Shown here piece by piece: positions 54,402-63,837 of a DNA stretch of 64,000 bases (position 1 is the first letter of the stretch; the number at the start of each line of letters is the position of its first letter). The notes beneath the pieces were generated by a model, which did not search any database, was not told the origin of the DNA, and saw only the letters and a program-made list of their open reading frames with translations. The stretch is taken from the NCBI GenBank assembly GCA_030424865.1, contig JAUHVR010000012.1, positions 1 through 64,000 on the forward strand, written 5' to 3'. The translations under genes and the position numbers were made by a program. This DNA comes from Alphaproteobacteria bacterium. GTDB lineage: Bacteria; Pseudomonadota; Alphaproteobacteria; Rhodobacterales; Rhodobacteraceae.

Positions 54402-56051
54402 ATGAGCGACCTTCTGGTAAAAATCCGCGATCTGAAGATCGAAGGCCGCAGTGACGAGGTCTGGAACCCGATCATCAACGGCGTCGACCTGGACCTGCAC
54501 AAGGGCGAGGTTCTGGGCCTGATCGGCGAATCGGGTGCGGGCAAGTCGACCGTGGGCCTGGCCTCGATGGGCTACACCCGCGACGGCGTGCGCATCTCGG
54601 GCGGCTCGGTCGAATTTGACGGCATCGACCTCTTGGCCGCCAGCGCTGCGGTGAAACGCGGGCTGCTGGGCAAGCGAATCGCCTATGTGGCGCAATCGGC
54701 TGCCGCCAGCTTCAACCCGGCCCACAAGCTGATCGATCAGCACACCGAGGGCCCGGTTCAGCATGGCGTCATGTCCAAGGGTGACAGCGAAAAGGACGGG
54801 ATGGAGCTGTATCGCAAGCTGCGCCTGCCCAACCCTGATTCGATCGGCTTCCGCTATCCGCACCAGGTGTCAGGCGGTCAGTTGCAGCGGGCCATGACGG
54901 CCATGGCGATGGCCTGCCGCCCCGATCTGATCATCTTTGACGAACCGACAACGGCGCTGGATGTGACCACCCAGATCGAGGTTCTGGCCTCGATTCGCGA
55001 GATCGTCGAGGAATACGACACGGCGGCGATCTACATCACGCACGACCTTGCGGTTGTTGCGCAGATGGCCGACCGGATCAAAGTGCTGCTGAAAGGCGAC
55101 GAGGTCGAAGAGGCCGACACCCGCACCATGCTATCTGACCCGAAAGAGGACTACACAAAGTCGCTTTGGGCCGTACGAGAGTTCCAGCGCCCGGCCAAAC
55201 CGGCCGTTATCACCGGTGCCACACCCGTTGTATCGGTCAAGAACGTCACCGCCGCCTATGGCAAGGTGCCGGTTCTGCATGACGTCAGCTTTGACATCCA
55301 CGAAGGCCGCACTGTCGCCGTTGTGGGCGAATCCGGTTCGGGCAAGTCGACCACGGCGCGCTGCATCACCGGACTTCTGCCGCCCAAGCAGGGTGTGATC
55401 GAGTTCGACGGCACCCCCATGCCGCTGGATTATCGCAAGCGCACCAAGGAACAGCTGCGCCAGGCCCAGATGATCTATCAGATGGCAGACACCGCGCTGA
55501 ACCCACGCAAGAGCATCGGCGAAATCATCGGCCGACCGGTTCAGTTCTACGGCGGGCTCAGCGGCAAGGCCAAGCGCCGCCGGGTCGATGAACTGCTGGA
55601 TCAGATCGAATTGCCCGGCGATCAGTACCATGACCGCCTGCCCTCCGAGCTGTCGGGCGGCCAGAAGCAGCGCATCGGGATAGCCCGCGCCCTTGCCGCA
55701 GAGCCAAAGTTCATTATCTGTGACGAGGTGACCTCGGCGCTTGACCAACTTGTGGCCGAAGGCATCCTGCGCCTGCTGGCGCGCCTGCAGGACGAGTTGA
55801 AGCTGAGCTACATGTTCATCACCCACGACCTGGCAACCGTGCGGTCCATCGCGGACGAAGTGGTGGTGATGAAGGATGGCAAGGTGGTCGAACAGGGTCC
55901 GAAGACCGAAATGTTCACCCCACCACACCATCCATACACGGACCTGCTGCTCAGCTCGGTTCCGGAAATGGATCCGGATTGGCTGGATAAACTTCTCGCA
56001 GAACGCGGAGTTGATAACATCGGCGACGCAGCTGTGGGTAAAATGAATTGA
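54402..56051 (+). CDS. Oligopeptide-type ABC importer, fused ATP-binding protein (DppD-DppF type)
   Basis: A 549-residue protein with two ATPase domains: the first has Walker A GESGAGKST and signature VSGGQLQRAMTAMA with DEPTTALD; the second has GESGSGKST, signature LSGGQKQRIGIARAL and Walker B-like CDEVTSALD. It corresponds to DppD and DppF joined into one chain, common in alphaproteobacteria. It powers uptake of di- or oligopeptides or similar solutes. The start follows the permease stop by 4 bp with GGAG ahead. Confidence 0.92.
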   Translation: MSDLLVKIRDLKIEGRSDEVWNPIINGVDLDLHKGEVLGLIGESGAGKSTVGLASMGYTRDGVRISGGSVEFDGIDLLAASAAVKRGLLGKRIAYVAQSAAASFNPAHKLIDQHTEGPVQHGVMSKGDSEKDGMELYRKLRLPNPDSIGFRYPHQVSGGQLQRAMTAMAMACRPDLIIFDEPTTALDVTTQIEVLASIREIVEEYDTAAIYITHDLAVVAQMADRIKVLLKGDEVEEADTRTMLSDPKEDYTKSLWAVREFQRPAKPAVITGATPVVSVKNVTAAYGKVPVLHDVSFDIHEGRTVAVVGESGSGKSTTARCITGLLPPKQGVIEFDGTPMPLDYRKRTKEQLRQAQMIYQMADTALNPRKSIGEIIGRPVQFYGGLSGKAKRRRVDELLDQIELPGDQYHDRLPSELSGGQKQRIGIARALAAEPKFIICDEVTSALDQLVAEGILRLLARLQDELKLSYMFITHDLATVRSIADEVVVMKDGKVVEQGPKTEMFTPPHHPYTDLLLSSVPEMDPDWLDKLLAERGVDNIGDAAVGKMN

Positions 56052-56121
56052 CGAATCGCCTGATCAAACAGGTGACGCAATCGGGGGACCCCCGCAAAAT
56101 GGAAAGACAGGGAGACACTCT

Positions 56122-57666
56122 ATGACAAGAATCAGCAGACGCGGACTACTCAAGTCCGGTGCAGCCGCCGGTGTTCTGGCAGCGACAGGAATGCCGGCCT
56201 TTGCAATGGGCCAACGCGGCGGGACACTGCGGCTGGGTCTGGCAGGCGCCAACACATCCGACAGCTGGGACAGCCGGACGCATTCCGACAGCTTCATGAT
56301 CATGGCCGCCCACGGCGCCGTGTTCGACACCCTGACCGAGGTTTCAGCAGACGGTCAGCTGGTCGGCGAACTGGCCGAAAGCTGGGAAGCCTCGCCCGAC
56401 GCGGTCACCTGGACCTTCAAACTGCGCAAGGGCGTGACCTTCCACAACGGCAAGGCCTTTGGCGCGGACGACGTGATCGAATCGCTGAACATGCACACCG
56501 CAGAGGGTGCAAAATCGGCGGCGAAACCGATTGTCTCGGCCATCACCGAAATGAAGAAACTGGGCGATCACGAAGTCCAGATGACACTGAAAGCCGGCAA
56601 CGCCGACTTCCCCTTCCTGCTGTCGGACTATCACATCTGCATGTACCCGGCCGGTCAGGTCGAAGAGGCGATTGCCCAGGGCATCGGCACCGGCCTTTAC
56701 AAGGTCGAAAGCTTCGACCCGGGCGTGCGCGCACTGCTCAGCCGTGTCGACAGCCACTACAAGGACGGCAAGGCCGGCTGGTTCGATTCGGTTGAAATGA
56801 TTGCGATCAATGACGCTTCGGCCCGGATGAACGCGCTGATGACCGGCCAGGTCGACGCTGTGAACCGCGTTGACTTCAAGACCGAGCCGCTGATGAAAGC
56901 CAACCCGATGATCAACATCTTCGAGGTCACCGGCAACCAGCACTTCACCTTCCCGATGCTGACGAACCTGTCGCCCTTTGACAACGTCAACGTCCGCAAG
57001 GCGCTGAAGCACGCGATCAACCGTCAGGAAATGGTCGACAAGATCCTGCTGGGTCACGGCGCGGTCGCCAACGACATCCCGATCGGCCCCGCGAACCAGT
57101 ACTTCGCATCCGATCTGCCGATGAACGACTACGATCCGGACAAGGCAAAGTCGCTGCTGAAATCGGCGGGCCTCGACGGTCTGTCGGTCGACCTGTCGGC
57201 CTCTGACGCGGCCTTCCCGGGCGCGGTGGATGCGGCACAGTTGTATCAGGCCTCGGCCAAGGCGGCAGGCATCAACCTGAACGTGGTGCAGGAACCGGCG
57301 GACGGCTACTGGTCGAACGTCTGGCTGAAAAAGCCCTGGTGCGCCTGCTACTGGTCGGGCCGCGCGACCGAAGACTGGATGTTCTCGACCGCATACGAAA
57401 GCGGTGTGCCGTGGAACGACACGGGCTGGGAAAACGCCCGCTTCCAGGAACTGCTGCTGACCGCCCGGGCCGAGCTCGACTCGAGCAAGCGCCGCGACAT
57501 GTATCACGAGATGCAAGCGCTGATGTCGGCCGAAGGCGGCACGGTCATCCCGATGTACGCCAACTATGTCGACGCACACTCGGTCAAGCTGACCAACTCG
57601 GGCACCATCGGCAACGTCTTCCAGATGGACAGCTCGCGCATGATCGAGCGCTGGTGGTTCGCGTAA
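56122..57666 (+). CDS. Oligopeptide-type ABC importer, substrate-binding protein (Tat-exported)
   Basis: A 514-residue SBP_bac_5-type binding protein with a twin-arginine signal (SRRGLLKSGAAAGVLAAT). Features: VFDTLTEVSADGQLVGELAESWE, WTFKLRKGVTFHNGKAFGADDVIESLN, FDNVNVRKALKHAINRQEMVDKILLGHG, NDYDPDKAKSLLKSAGL, each shown in part. It gives periplasmic specificity to the importer. It follows the ATPase gene by 70 bp, and a terminator lies right after it. The substrate (peptide, opine or sugar derivative) is undetermined. Confidence 0.9.
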   Translation: MTRISRRGLLKSGAAAGVLAATGMPAFAMGQRGGTLRLGLAGANTSDSWDSRTHSDSFMIMAAHGAVFDTLTEVSADGQLVGELAESWEASPDAVTWTFKLRKGVTFHNGKAFGADDVIESLNMHTAEGAKSAAKPIVSAITEMKKLGDHEVQMTLKAGNADFPFLLSDYHICMYPAGQVEEAIAQGIGTGLYKVESFDPGVRALLSRVDSHYKDGKAGWFDSVEMIAINDASARMNALMTGQVDAVNRVDFKTEPLMKANPMINIFEVTGNQHFTFPMLTNLSPFDNVNVRKALKHAINRQEMVDKILLGHGAVANDIPIGPANQYFASDLPMNDYDPDKAKSLLKSAGLDGLSVDLSASDAAFPGAVDAAQLYQASAKAAGINLNVVQEPADGYWSNVWLKKPWCACYWSGRATEDWMFSTAYESGVPWNDTGWENARFQELLLTARAELDSSKRRDMYHEMQALMSAEGGTVIPMYANYVDAHSVKLTNSGTIGNVFQMDSSRMIERWWFA

Positions 57667-57695
57667 GCCGCCATTGCTGCAAAAAACTTTCAATC

Positions 57696-57725
57696 GTGCC
57701 CCGGTTTTCCGGGGCACTTTTGTTT
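57696..57725 (+). terminator. Rho-independent terminator of the peptide importer operon
   Basis: A 9-bp perfect stem GTGCCCCGG/CCGGGGCAC with a TTTT loop (57696-57717) is followed by TTTTGTTTT. It starts 29 bases after the binding-protein stop codon. Confidence 0.9.
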
Positions 57726-57783
57726 TGAGCCCCGCACAGATTGCAATCGCGTGCCATTTGGGGGCTCTGCCCCCTGACCCCCC

Positions 57784-57855
57784 GGGATATTTTCCGGCAA
57801 GAAGAAAACCAGGCCCCTGTTTCTTCTTGCCGGAAAATATCCCCGCCGGAGGCAC
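57784..57855. repeat. Dispersed intergenic repeat, inverted pair
   Basis: Two perfect 24-bp arms, 57784-57807 and 57820-57843, flank a 12-base loop. The left arm reads GGGATATTTTCC, GGCAA and GAAGAAA in order. The right side continues to GCCTCCGGCGGG (on the minus strand, to 57855), as in the single copy at 19104-19137. Upstream of the left arm, the C/G-rich GGGGGCTCTGCCCCC-like stretch (57759-57775) resembles a second known variant of this Rhodobacteraceae repeat (recollection). A transcript would fold into a long hairpin. Confidence 0.75.
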
Positions 57856-57970
57856 ACCCGAGGCGACCGCCAAAGGCGGGCAACGAGACAAACATGCGCG
57901 CGCGACCAGCGCGCACAATTCGACAGAAACCACCGGGCGGTGCGGCCTGCAGACGGGGCGCAAAAAAACC

Positions 57971-57984
57971 TGACAAATTTGTCA
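57971..57984. promoter_or_regulatory. Perfect palindrome upstream of the dnaK promoter
   Basis: TGACAAATTTGTCA reads the same on both strands and lies 20 bp ahead of the dnaK -35 candidate. It is not a CIRCE element (no TTAGCACTC). The function is not shown; the position and symmetry suggest a regulator site. Confidence 0.45.
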
Positions 57985-58003
57985 CAACACAGTCCGCCCG
58001 CCG

Positions 58004-58032
58004 CTTGCAGGCGTGAAACCCCCTCCTTATAT
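58004..58032 (+). promoter_or_regulatory. Candidate heat-shock (RpoH-type) promoter of dnaK
   Basis: CTTGCA at 58004-58009 and TTATAT at 58027-58032 are 17 bp apart, and the same -35 element and a similar -10 occur before hslO at 32597-32624. The start of transcription would be about 114 bases before the dnaK ATG. The RpoH assignment follows from the alphaproteobacterial consensus and the heat-shock genes concerned. Confidence 0.55.
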
Positions 58033-58152
58033 ACCCGTCAGAATGTGAGGCAGCGGCCACACTGGCTGCCTTGCTTGAAACGCCGGGGCAGGATGCCGTA
58101 ACGGGTCCCACGCCTCGGGACATCGCCTTGAAGACAAGAAGGGATCGAAAAC

Positions 58153-60066
58153 ATGGCCAAAGTGATTGGTATCGACCTCGGTACAACAAACTCCTGCGTC
58201 GCCATCATGGATGGATCGCAGCCCCGCGTGATTGAAAACGCCGAAGGCGCACGCACCACCCCCTCGATCGTCGGTTTCACCGATGACGAACGCCTGGTCG
58301 GCCAGCCCGCCAAGCGTCAGGCCGTCACCAACCCGTCGAACACTGTTTTCGGCGTGAAGCGTTTGATCGGCCGCCGGTTCGACGACGAGCATCTGGCAAA
58401 AGACAAGAAAAACCTGCCCTACGCCGTGATCAACGGCGGCAATGGCGACGCCTGGGTTGAGGCGAAGGGTGACAAGTATTCGCCCAGCCAAATCTCGGCC
58501 TTCATCCTGCAAAAGATGAAAGAAACCGCCGAAAGCTACCTGGGCGAGGACGTGACGCAAGCGGTCATCACCGTTCCGGCCTATTTCAACGACGCCCAGC
58601 GTCAGGCCACCAAGGACGCCGGCAAGATTGCCGGTCTGGAAGTGCTGCGGATCATCAACGAACCGACGGCTGCTGCGCTGGCCTATGGCCTGGACAAGGA
58701 CGAAACCAAGACCATCGCGGTTTACGACCTGGGCGGCGGCACTTTCGACGTGACGATCCTGGAAATCGACGACGGCCTGTTCGAGGTCAAGTCGACCAAC
58801 GGCGACACCTTCCTGGGTGGCGAAGACTTTGACATGCGCATCGTCAACTACCTGGCCGGAGAGTTCCAGAAAGAGCACGGCGTTGACCTGACTGCTGACA
58901 AGATGGCGCTGCAGCGCCTTAAGGAAGCGGCGGAAAAGGCCAAGATCGAGCTGAGCTCGGCCAACCAGACCGAGATCAACCAGCCGTTCATCTCGATGGA
59001 CCCCAAGTCCGGCACCCCGCTGCACATGGTCATGAAGCTGACTCGTGCCAAGCTGGAAAGCCTGGTCGGTGACTTGATCAAGAGCTCGCTGAAGCCTTGC
59101 CAGGCGGCGATGAAAGACGCCGGTCTGTCGGCCAACGAGATCGACGAGATCGTTCTGGTCGGCGGTATGACCCGCATGCCGCGCGTCATCGAGGAAGTGA
59201 CCAAGTTCTTTGGCAAAGAGCCGCACAAGGGTGTGAACCCCGATGAGGTTGTCGCCATGGGTGCCGCCATTCAGGCAGGTGTTCTGCAGGGTGACGTCAA
59301 GGACGTGGTTCTGCTGGACGTGACCCCGCTGTCGCTGGGCATCGAAACTCTGGGCGGTGTCTTCACTCGCCTGATCGACCGCAACACAACGATCCCGACC
59401 AAGAAATCGCAGATCTTCTCGACCGCCGAGGACAACCAGAACGCCGTGACCATCCGGGTCTTCCAGGGTGAACGCGAAATGGCCGCTGACAACAAGATGC
59501 TGGGCCAGTTCAACCTCGAAGAGATCCCGCCAGCCCCGCGTGGCATGCCTCAGATCGAGGTGACCTTTGACATCGACGCCAACGGCATCGTGTCGGTTGG
59601 TGCGGCTGACAAGGGCACCGGCAAGGAACAGAAGATCACGATCCAGGCTTCGGGCGGGCTGTCGGACGAAGACATCGAAAAGATGGTCCAGGACGCCGAG
59701 GAAAACGCCGAAGCGGACAAGGCACGCAAGGATCTGGTCGAAGCCAAGAACCAGGCCGAAAGTCTGATCCACTCGACCGAGAAGTCGATGGAAGAGCACA
59801 GCGACAAGGTCGACCCGACCACCATCGAGGCGATCGAATTGGCCATTGCCGCGCTGAAGGACGAGCTGGAAACCGAAAACGCGGACAAGATCCGTGGCGG
59901 CATCCAGAACGTGACCGAAGCGGCGATGAAGCTGGGCGAAGCCATCTACAAGGCCAGCCAGGAAGAGGGCGGCGATGCCGAGCCTCAGGCCGCGGACGCC
60001 GGTCCGGCGGATGACGACATCCTGGATGCCGACTTCGAGGATCTTGACGACAACAAGCGGGCCTAA
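58153..60066 (+). CDS. dnaK: Molecular chaperone DnaK (Hsp70)
   Basis: A 637-residue ATP-dependent chaperone working with DnaJ and GrpE. The ATPase domain (1-~385) has [46 protein letters not shown], and [12 protein letters not shown]; the linker and substrate domain contain [18 protein letters not shown], and the C-terminal lid ends in an acidic tail ([11 protein letters not shown]). The length is as expected. A heat-shock-type promoter precedes it and dnaJ follows after 76 bp with a strong hairpin in between. Confidence 0.98.
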   Translation: MAKVIGIDLGTTNSCVAIMDGSQPRVIENAEGARTTPSIVGFTDDERLVGQPAKRQAVTNPSNTVFGVKRLIGRRFDDEHLAKDKKNLPYAVINGGNGDAWVEAKGDKYSPSQISAFILQKMKETAESYLGEDVTQAVITVPAYFNDAQRQATKDAGKIAGLEVLRIINEPTAAALAYGLDKDETKTIAVYDLGGGTFDVTILEIDDGLFEVKSTNGDTFLGGEDFDMRIVNYLAGEFQKEHGVDLTADKMALQRLKEAAEKAKIELSSANQTEINQPFISMDPKSGTPLHMVMKLTRAKLESLVGDLIKSSLKPCQAAMKDAGLSANEIDEIVLVGGMTRMPRVIEEVTKFFGKEPHKGVNPDEVVAMGAAIQAGVLQGDVKDVVLLDVTPLSLGIETLGGVFTRLIDRNTTIPTKKSQIFSTAEDNQNAVTIRVFQGEREMAADNKMLGQFNLEEIPPAPRGMPQIEVTFDIDANGIVSVGAADKGTGKEQKITIQASGGLSDEDIEKMVQDAEENAEADKARKDLVEAKNQAESLIHSTEKSMEEHSDKVDPTTIEAIELAIAALKDELETENADKIRGGIQNVTEAAMKLGEAIYKASQEEGGDAEPQAADAGPADDDILDADFEDLDDNKRA

Positions 60067-60087
60067 GCGCACGCTTGGAACCATAAG

Positions 60088-60117
60088 GGGCCGGTCCGGA
60101 CACCGGACCGGCCCTTT
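60088..60117 (+). terminator. Hairpin between dnaK and dnaJ
   Basis: A 12-bp perfect stem (GGGCCGGTCCGG at 60088-60099 and CCGGACCGGCCC at 60103-60114) with an ACA loop is followed by only TTT. It lies 21 bases after the dnaK stop. It is likely a partial terminator that makes more dnaK than dnaJ mRNA. Confidence 0.75.
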
Positions 60118-60142
60118 GCGTTCCGATGCCAGGAGGACGTAG

Positions 60143-61294
60143 ATGTCCAAACGCGACTATTACGATGTTCTCGGCCTGTCCAAGGGCGCCTCGGCGGAGG
60201 AAATCAAGAAAGCCTATCGCAAGAAAGCGAAAGAGCTGCACCCCGACCGCAACGCGGACAATCCGGAAGCCGAATCCCAGTTCAAGGAAGCCAACGAGGC
60301 TTACGAGGTCCTGAAAGACGGCGACAAGAAAGCGGCCTATGACCGCTATGGCCATGCAGCCTTTGAGGGCGGCATGGGTGGTGGCGGTGCGCGCCCCGGT
60401 GGCTTTGGCCAGCAGGGTGACTTTGCCAGCGCCTTTTCGGATGTCTTTGACGATCTGTTTGGCGACATGATGGGTGGCGGCGGCCGTGGTGGCCGCCAAC
60501 GCGCCGCACGTGGGGCCGATCTGCGCTATAATCTGCGCGTGTCGCTGGAAGAGGCCCATTCGGGCATCCAGAAATCGATCCAGGTGCCGACCTCGGTGCA
60601 ATGCGGATCCTGCGAAGGGACCGGTGCCGAAGGTGGCGCGGAACCAACCACCTGCCCGACCTGTTCTGGCATGGGCAAGGTCCGCGCTCAGCAGGGTTTC
60701 TTTACCGTAGAACGCACCTGCCCGACCTGTTCGGGTCTGGGTCAGATCATCAAGAACCCCTGCACCACCTGTGGTGGCAATGGCCGGGTGAACAAGGAAC
60801 GCGCGCTGTCGGTGAACATTCCGGCCGGCGTTGAAACCGGCACCCGCATTCGCCTGGCCGGCGAAGGCGAGGCTGGAATGCGCGGCGGTCCGCCGGGTGA
60901 CCTCTATATCTTTATCGAGGTTGAACGGCACGACCTGTTCGAGCGCGATGCGACGAACCTGTATTGCCGGGTGCCTGTCTCGATGACCGCTGCCGCCCTT
61001 GGCGGTGACATCGAGGTGCCGACGATTGATGGCGGCCGCAGCCGGGTCAAGATCCCGTCGGGCAGCCAGTCGGGGCGTCAGATGCGCCTGCGGGGCAAGG
61101 GCATGCCTGCCCTGCGCGGCGGCGGAACCGGCGACATGTTCATCGAGCTTGCCGTCGAGACGCCAGTGAACCTGACCAGCCGTCAGAAAGAGCTGATGCG
61201 GGAATTCGAGGAGTTGTCCGAGACCAACACCAACCCCGAATCCAGCAGCTTTTTCTCATCGGTGAAAAACTTCTGGGACAGCATGAAAAGCTGA
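60143..61294 (+). CDS. dnaJ: Molecular co-chaperone DnaJ (Hsp40)
   Basis: A 383-residue DnaJ with the HPD motif at residues 33-35, a Gly-rich region ([16 protein letters not shown]), four zinc-binding CxxCxGxG motifs ([32 protein letters not shown]) and a C-terminal peptide-binding domain. It stimulates DnaK ATPase and delivers clients. It follows dnaK and is closed by a terminator 9 bases after its stop. GGAGG precedes the ATG. Confidence 0.98.
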   Translation: MSKRDYYDVLGLSKGASAEEIKKAYRKKAKELHPDRNADNPEAESQFKEANEAYEVLKDGDKKAAYDRYGHAAFEGGMGGGGARPGGFGQQGDFASAFSDVFDDLFGDMMGGGGRGGRQRAARGADLRYNLRVSLEEAHSGIQKSIQVPTSVQCGSCEGTGAEGGAEPTTCPTCSGMGKVRAQQGFFTVERTCPTCSGLGQIIKNPCTTCGGNGRVNKERALSVNIPAGVETGTRIRLAGEGEAGMRGGPPGDLYIFIEVERHDLFERDATNLYCRVPVSMTAAALGGDIEVPTIDGGRSRVKIPSGSQSGRQMRLRGKGMPALRGGGTGDMFIELAVETPVNLTSRQKELMREFEELSETNTNPESSSFFSSVKNFWDSMKS

Positions 61295-61303
61295 TCCATC
61301 AAA

Positions 61304-61326
61304 GGGCCGGGCAACCGGCCCTTTTT
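61304..61326 (+). terminator. Rho-independent terminator of dnaJ
   Basis: A 7-bp stem GGGCCGG/CCGGCCC with GCAA loop is followed by TTTTT (61322-61326). It ends the dnaK-dnaJ transcript. Confidence 0.88.
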
Positions 61327-61383
61327 GGTTATGGCGTTTCTGGTTTCACTCGCGCTTCAGGTTTAACCAGAAACGCTTTCGGG

Positions 61384-61983
61384 TCACCTGAGCGAACAGC
61401 ACCCCGACCACAGCCGGGTTTCGCTGCCCAACTGCATCAATTGCAGATCCAGCCCATACTCACGATCCGACATTCCGTCATTGCAGGACATCCTGCGGAT
61501 GGTGCCTGCCAGGGTAACACTGCCCTGGGCAACAAAACCGTAAAGATCAGGCCGGTTTTCAGAGCGCCCGAACTGGAACAACGTCAACGCCAGCACCGGA
61601 TCGGTGAAGCGGTCGAAATGCACCTCGTTGTCGGCTTTCAGGTCCAGCGTCCAGAACGGCTCGGTCGCGAAACAGCTCAGCGGCAGCGGCAACACGGCAC
61701 CATCGTCCCCGTCCCGGCGGGCCAGGAATTTCATCGACACCCAGCCGCTGCGTTCGGCAGAGTTCACCTGACCCCAGGTACCCGCCTCGTTCAGGGCAAT
61801 GACCTCGACATTCTTGTCAGTGGGCAGCAGTTCGCCCACCTTTTCGGCCCCGCCGGTGGGTTCGGCGCGGATGTTCAGAACATCGTCAACCGCCACACCC
61901 GTCACGTCATAAAGCGCCGGAAAGACCTCGGCCCGGACAGAGGTGGCGCACAGGATCAGTATGAACAGTAAAGCCCGTATCAT
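61384..61983 (-). CDS. Exported SH3-domain protein
   Basis: A 199-residue exported protein. A signal peptide (MIRALLFILILCATSVRA) is followed by a bacterial SH3-like domain (DVLNIRAEPTGGAEKVGELLP, AGTWGQVNSAERSGWVSMKFL, in part). From ~100 comes a region with CFATEPFWTLDL, as seen in COG3650-like proteins, including several cysteines (CNDG, GCCS) near the C-terminus. The function is unknown; it probably binds peptidoglycan. The start overlaps the end of the ABC permease gene by 4 bp. Confidence 0.78.
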   Translation of the reverse strand: MIRALLFILILCATSVRAEVFPALYDVTGVAVDDVLNIRAEPTGGAEKVGELLPTDKNVEVIALNEAGTWGQVNSAERSGWVSMKFLARRDGDDGAVLPLPLSCFATEPFWTLDLKADNEVHFDRFTDPVLALTLFQFGRSENRPDLYGFVAQGSVTLAGTIRRMSCNDGMSDREYGLDLQLMQLGSETRLWSGCCSLR

Positions 61984-62801
61984 CGACGTGCGCTCCAGGA
62001 TGCTGAGGCATGTTTGCGTGTGTAGAACTCGGCCATGAGACCAACCATAAACAAGACGATCCCAAGCACCAAAGGATATTCCCAATTGCTCTTGTGGGGA
62101 TTGTAATTGACAAAGGCAAACCCGCGCGACTGGTCGATGGTGTGAAACAGCGGGTTCCAGACAAAGAACGGCAGCATGAACCCAGGCAGGGTGTTGGCGA
62201 CAAACATCTTCCCCGAGGCGATCATGTTGGCGCGTTGATAGATCGTCGAGATGATGTTGACCACGGTCGGGAACCAGGGTTTGGCCGCCAGCAGCACAAC
62301 CCCGATCGCCGCGCCCGTGAACCAGCTGAGCAGAACCATGGCCAAACAGCCGATGGGATCCTGAATCGTGATCGGTGTGATCGCCGTGTGATAGATGAAA
62401 AGGATCACCACCAGCGACAGAACCTGGATGTAAAGCGAGCTGAGCATCGCCGAGGCGATCGCAATTGCTGTATTCATAGGCGCATGCTGCATCATTGGGC
62501 TTGCAGGCCCCTCGGATCCGACAACAGCGCTTAGTGTTTTCACATGGGTCATGTACAGAAAGATGCCGGTCATGATGTAGACCAGAAAATCCCCCCGCAG
62601 GGCAGCACCCCGCAGGCCCAGGATGGAGAACAGAAGATAAAAGGCCAGCACGAAGATCACGGTCTGCAGCATGTTCATCAGGATCGACATCGCCGCGTTG
62701 CCATGCGTTTTGCGGATCGCCCGGACAGCGTTGTGATAGATCAGCTCAAGGATCGAGACCGCCGATTGCAGGCGGGTCTTCGGGGCCGATGGTTGAAACA
62801 T
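61980..62801 (-). CDS. KpsM/Wzm-like ABC-2 transporter permease for polysaccharide export
   Basis: A 273-residue permease with about six membrane segments, resembling the ABC-2 type polysaccharide exporters (KpsM, RfbA-like): FYLLFSILGLRGAALRGDFLVYIMTGIFLYM, PMNTAIAIASAML and MLPFFVWNPLFHTIDQSRGFAF. Its usual ATPase partner (KpsT) is not in the window. It would move capsule or other polysaccharide across the inner membrane. The ATG at 62801 has CGGAG ahead; the open frame to 62828 lacks a ribosome site. Paired with the downstream SH3 gene (4-bp overlap) and divergent from cysQ. Confidence 0.82.
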   Translation of the reverse strand: MFQPSAPKTRLQSAVSILELIYHNAVRAIRKTHGNAAMSILMNMLQTVIFVLAFYLLFSILGLRGAALRGDFLVYIMTGIFLYMTHVKTLSAVVGSEGPASPMMQHAPMNTAIAIASAMLSSLYIQVLSLVVILFIYHTAITPITIQDPIGCLAMVLLSWFTGAAIGVVLLAAKPWFPTVVNIISTIYQRANMIASGKMFVANTLPGFMLPFFVWNPLFHTIDQSRGFAFVNYNPHKSNWEYPLVLGIVLFMVGLMAEFYTRKHASASWSARR

Positions 62802-62930
62802 GCAGTCGCTGCTCCGAATGCGCGGCACTGTCGCGGTCGGGCCGCTTGCCGTTCTGGGTTGGGAACAGCATAAGGGCGGCGACGTTTTTAATCAATGAAT
62901 CTGCGGAATCGCAGATCAAAGGAGACGACA

Positions 62931-63728
62931 TTGGACTATCAGGAATTGACCCGCGTGATGCGCACACTGGCGCTGGAAGCTGGTGACAAGATCATGGAGA
63001 TCTACAACTCGGACGATTTCGAGGTGAAATCCAAGTCGGACGACAGCCCGGTGACCGCAGCGGACGAAGCGGCAGATGCGCTGATCTCGGCCGGTCTGCG
63101 CGCCTCGTTTCCTGATGTTGCCCTGGTCACCGAAGAACAGGCCGACAGCCACGACATCAGTGCCAAGACCTTTCTGATCGTCGACCCGCTGGACGGCACC
63201 AAGGAATTTGTCCACCGCCGCGGCGATTTCACCGTGAACATCGCGCTGGTCGAAGACGGCGTGCCCACCCGCGGCGTGGTCTATGCGCCCGCCAAAGACC
63301 GAATGTTCTATACCGACGGCGAAGGCGGCTCGGTCGAGGAACTGGGGCCTTTCGACAAGACCACGGTGGGCAAGACCAAGCCGATCCGCGTCGCCGACAG
63401 CGACAATGCCGCGCTGATGGTCGTTGCGTCGAAGTCGCACCGCGATCAGGCGACCGATGATTACATCGGCAAGTACGCGGTCAAGGACATGAAAAGCGCA
63501 GGCTCGTCGCTGAAGTTCTGCCTTGTCGCCACCGGCGAGGCCGACATCTATCCGCGCGTCGGCCGCACCATGGAGTGGGACACGGCTGCCGGCCATGCAG
63601 TTCTGAACGGAGCCGGCGGGTCGGTTGTGCGGTTCGACGACCACAGCCCGCTGGTCTATGGCAAGGAAGGTTTCGCAAACCCCTTCTTCATCGCCTACGC
63701 GCCCGCCGTTGATCTGAAACCGGCCTAA
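62931..63728 (+). CDS. cysQ: 3'(2'),5'-bisphosphate nucleotidase CysQ
   Basis: A 265-residue inositol-monophosphatase-family enzyme that removes the 3'-phosphate of PAP formed in sulfate assimilation or sulfation. It shows VKSKSDDSPVTAADEAAD, the metal-binding IVDPLDGTKEFVHRRGDFTVNI and the late AGHAVL core (WDTAAGHAVLNGAGG, in part). I start it at TTG 62931 because AAAGGAGA stands right ahead; the frame opens further upstream at 62895 without a ribosome site. Divergent from the KpsM-like gene, which may hint at a link with sulfated polysaccharide. Confidence 0.88.
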   Translation: MDYQELTRVMRTLALEAGDKIMEIYNSDDFEVKSKSDDSPVTAADEAADALISAGLRASFPDVALVTEEQADSHDISAKTFLIVDPLDGTKEFVHRRGDFTVNIALVEDGVPTRGVVYAPAKDRMFYTDGEGGSVEELGPFDKTTVGKTKPIRVADSDNAALMVVASKSHRDQATDDYIGKYAVKDMKSAGSSLKFCLVATGEADIYPRVGRTMEWDTAAGHAVLNGAGGSVVRFDDHSPLVYGKEGFANPFFIAYAPAVDLKPA

Positions 63729-63816
63729 GATATCCGGCGCCGGGTGGGGCAAATCCGCCCAATCCGGCGTCCATCCCGCATTTGTTTCATTATTCAGCCT
63801 CATTGTTGTTCCGATT

Positions 63817-63837
63817 TAAGAAGCAAACTGTTTCTTA
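63817..63837. repeat. Imperfect inverted repeat upstream of galU
   Basis: TAAGAA at 63817-63822 and TTCTTA at 63832-63837 are 9 bases apart; the inner AAAC/GTTT pair fits as well with two unpaired bases. The remaining 233-bp gap (63729-63961) shows no gene. A regulatory hairpin or operator is possible. Confidence 0.35.

Larger units (their letters stand above)
57667..58152. other. 486-bp non-coding region between the binding-protein gene and dnaK
   Basis: No credible gene is seen. The region holds the terminator of the peptide importer (57696-57725), a 24-bp perfect inverted repeat (57784-57843) and its flanking repeat sequence (57760-57855), a 14-bp palindrome (57971-57984) and a heat-shock-type promoter (58004-58032). 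The bases from 58033 to 58152 form an untranslated leader of dnaK. Confidence 0.6.
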
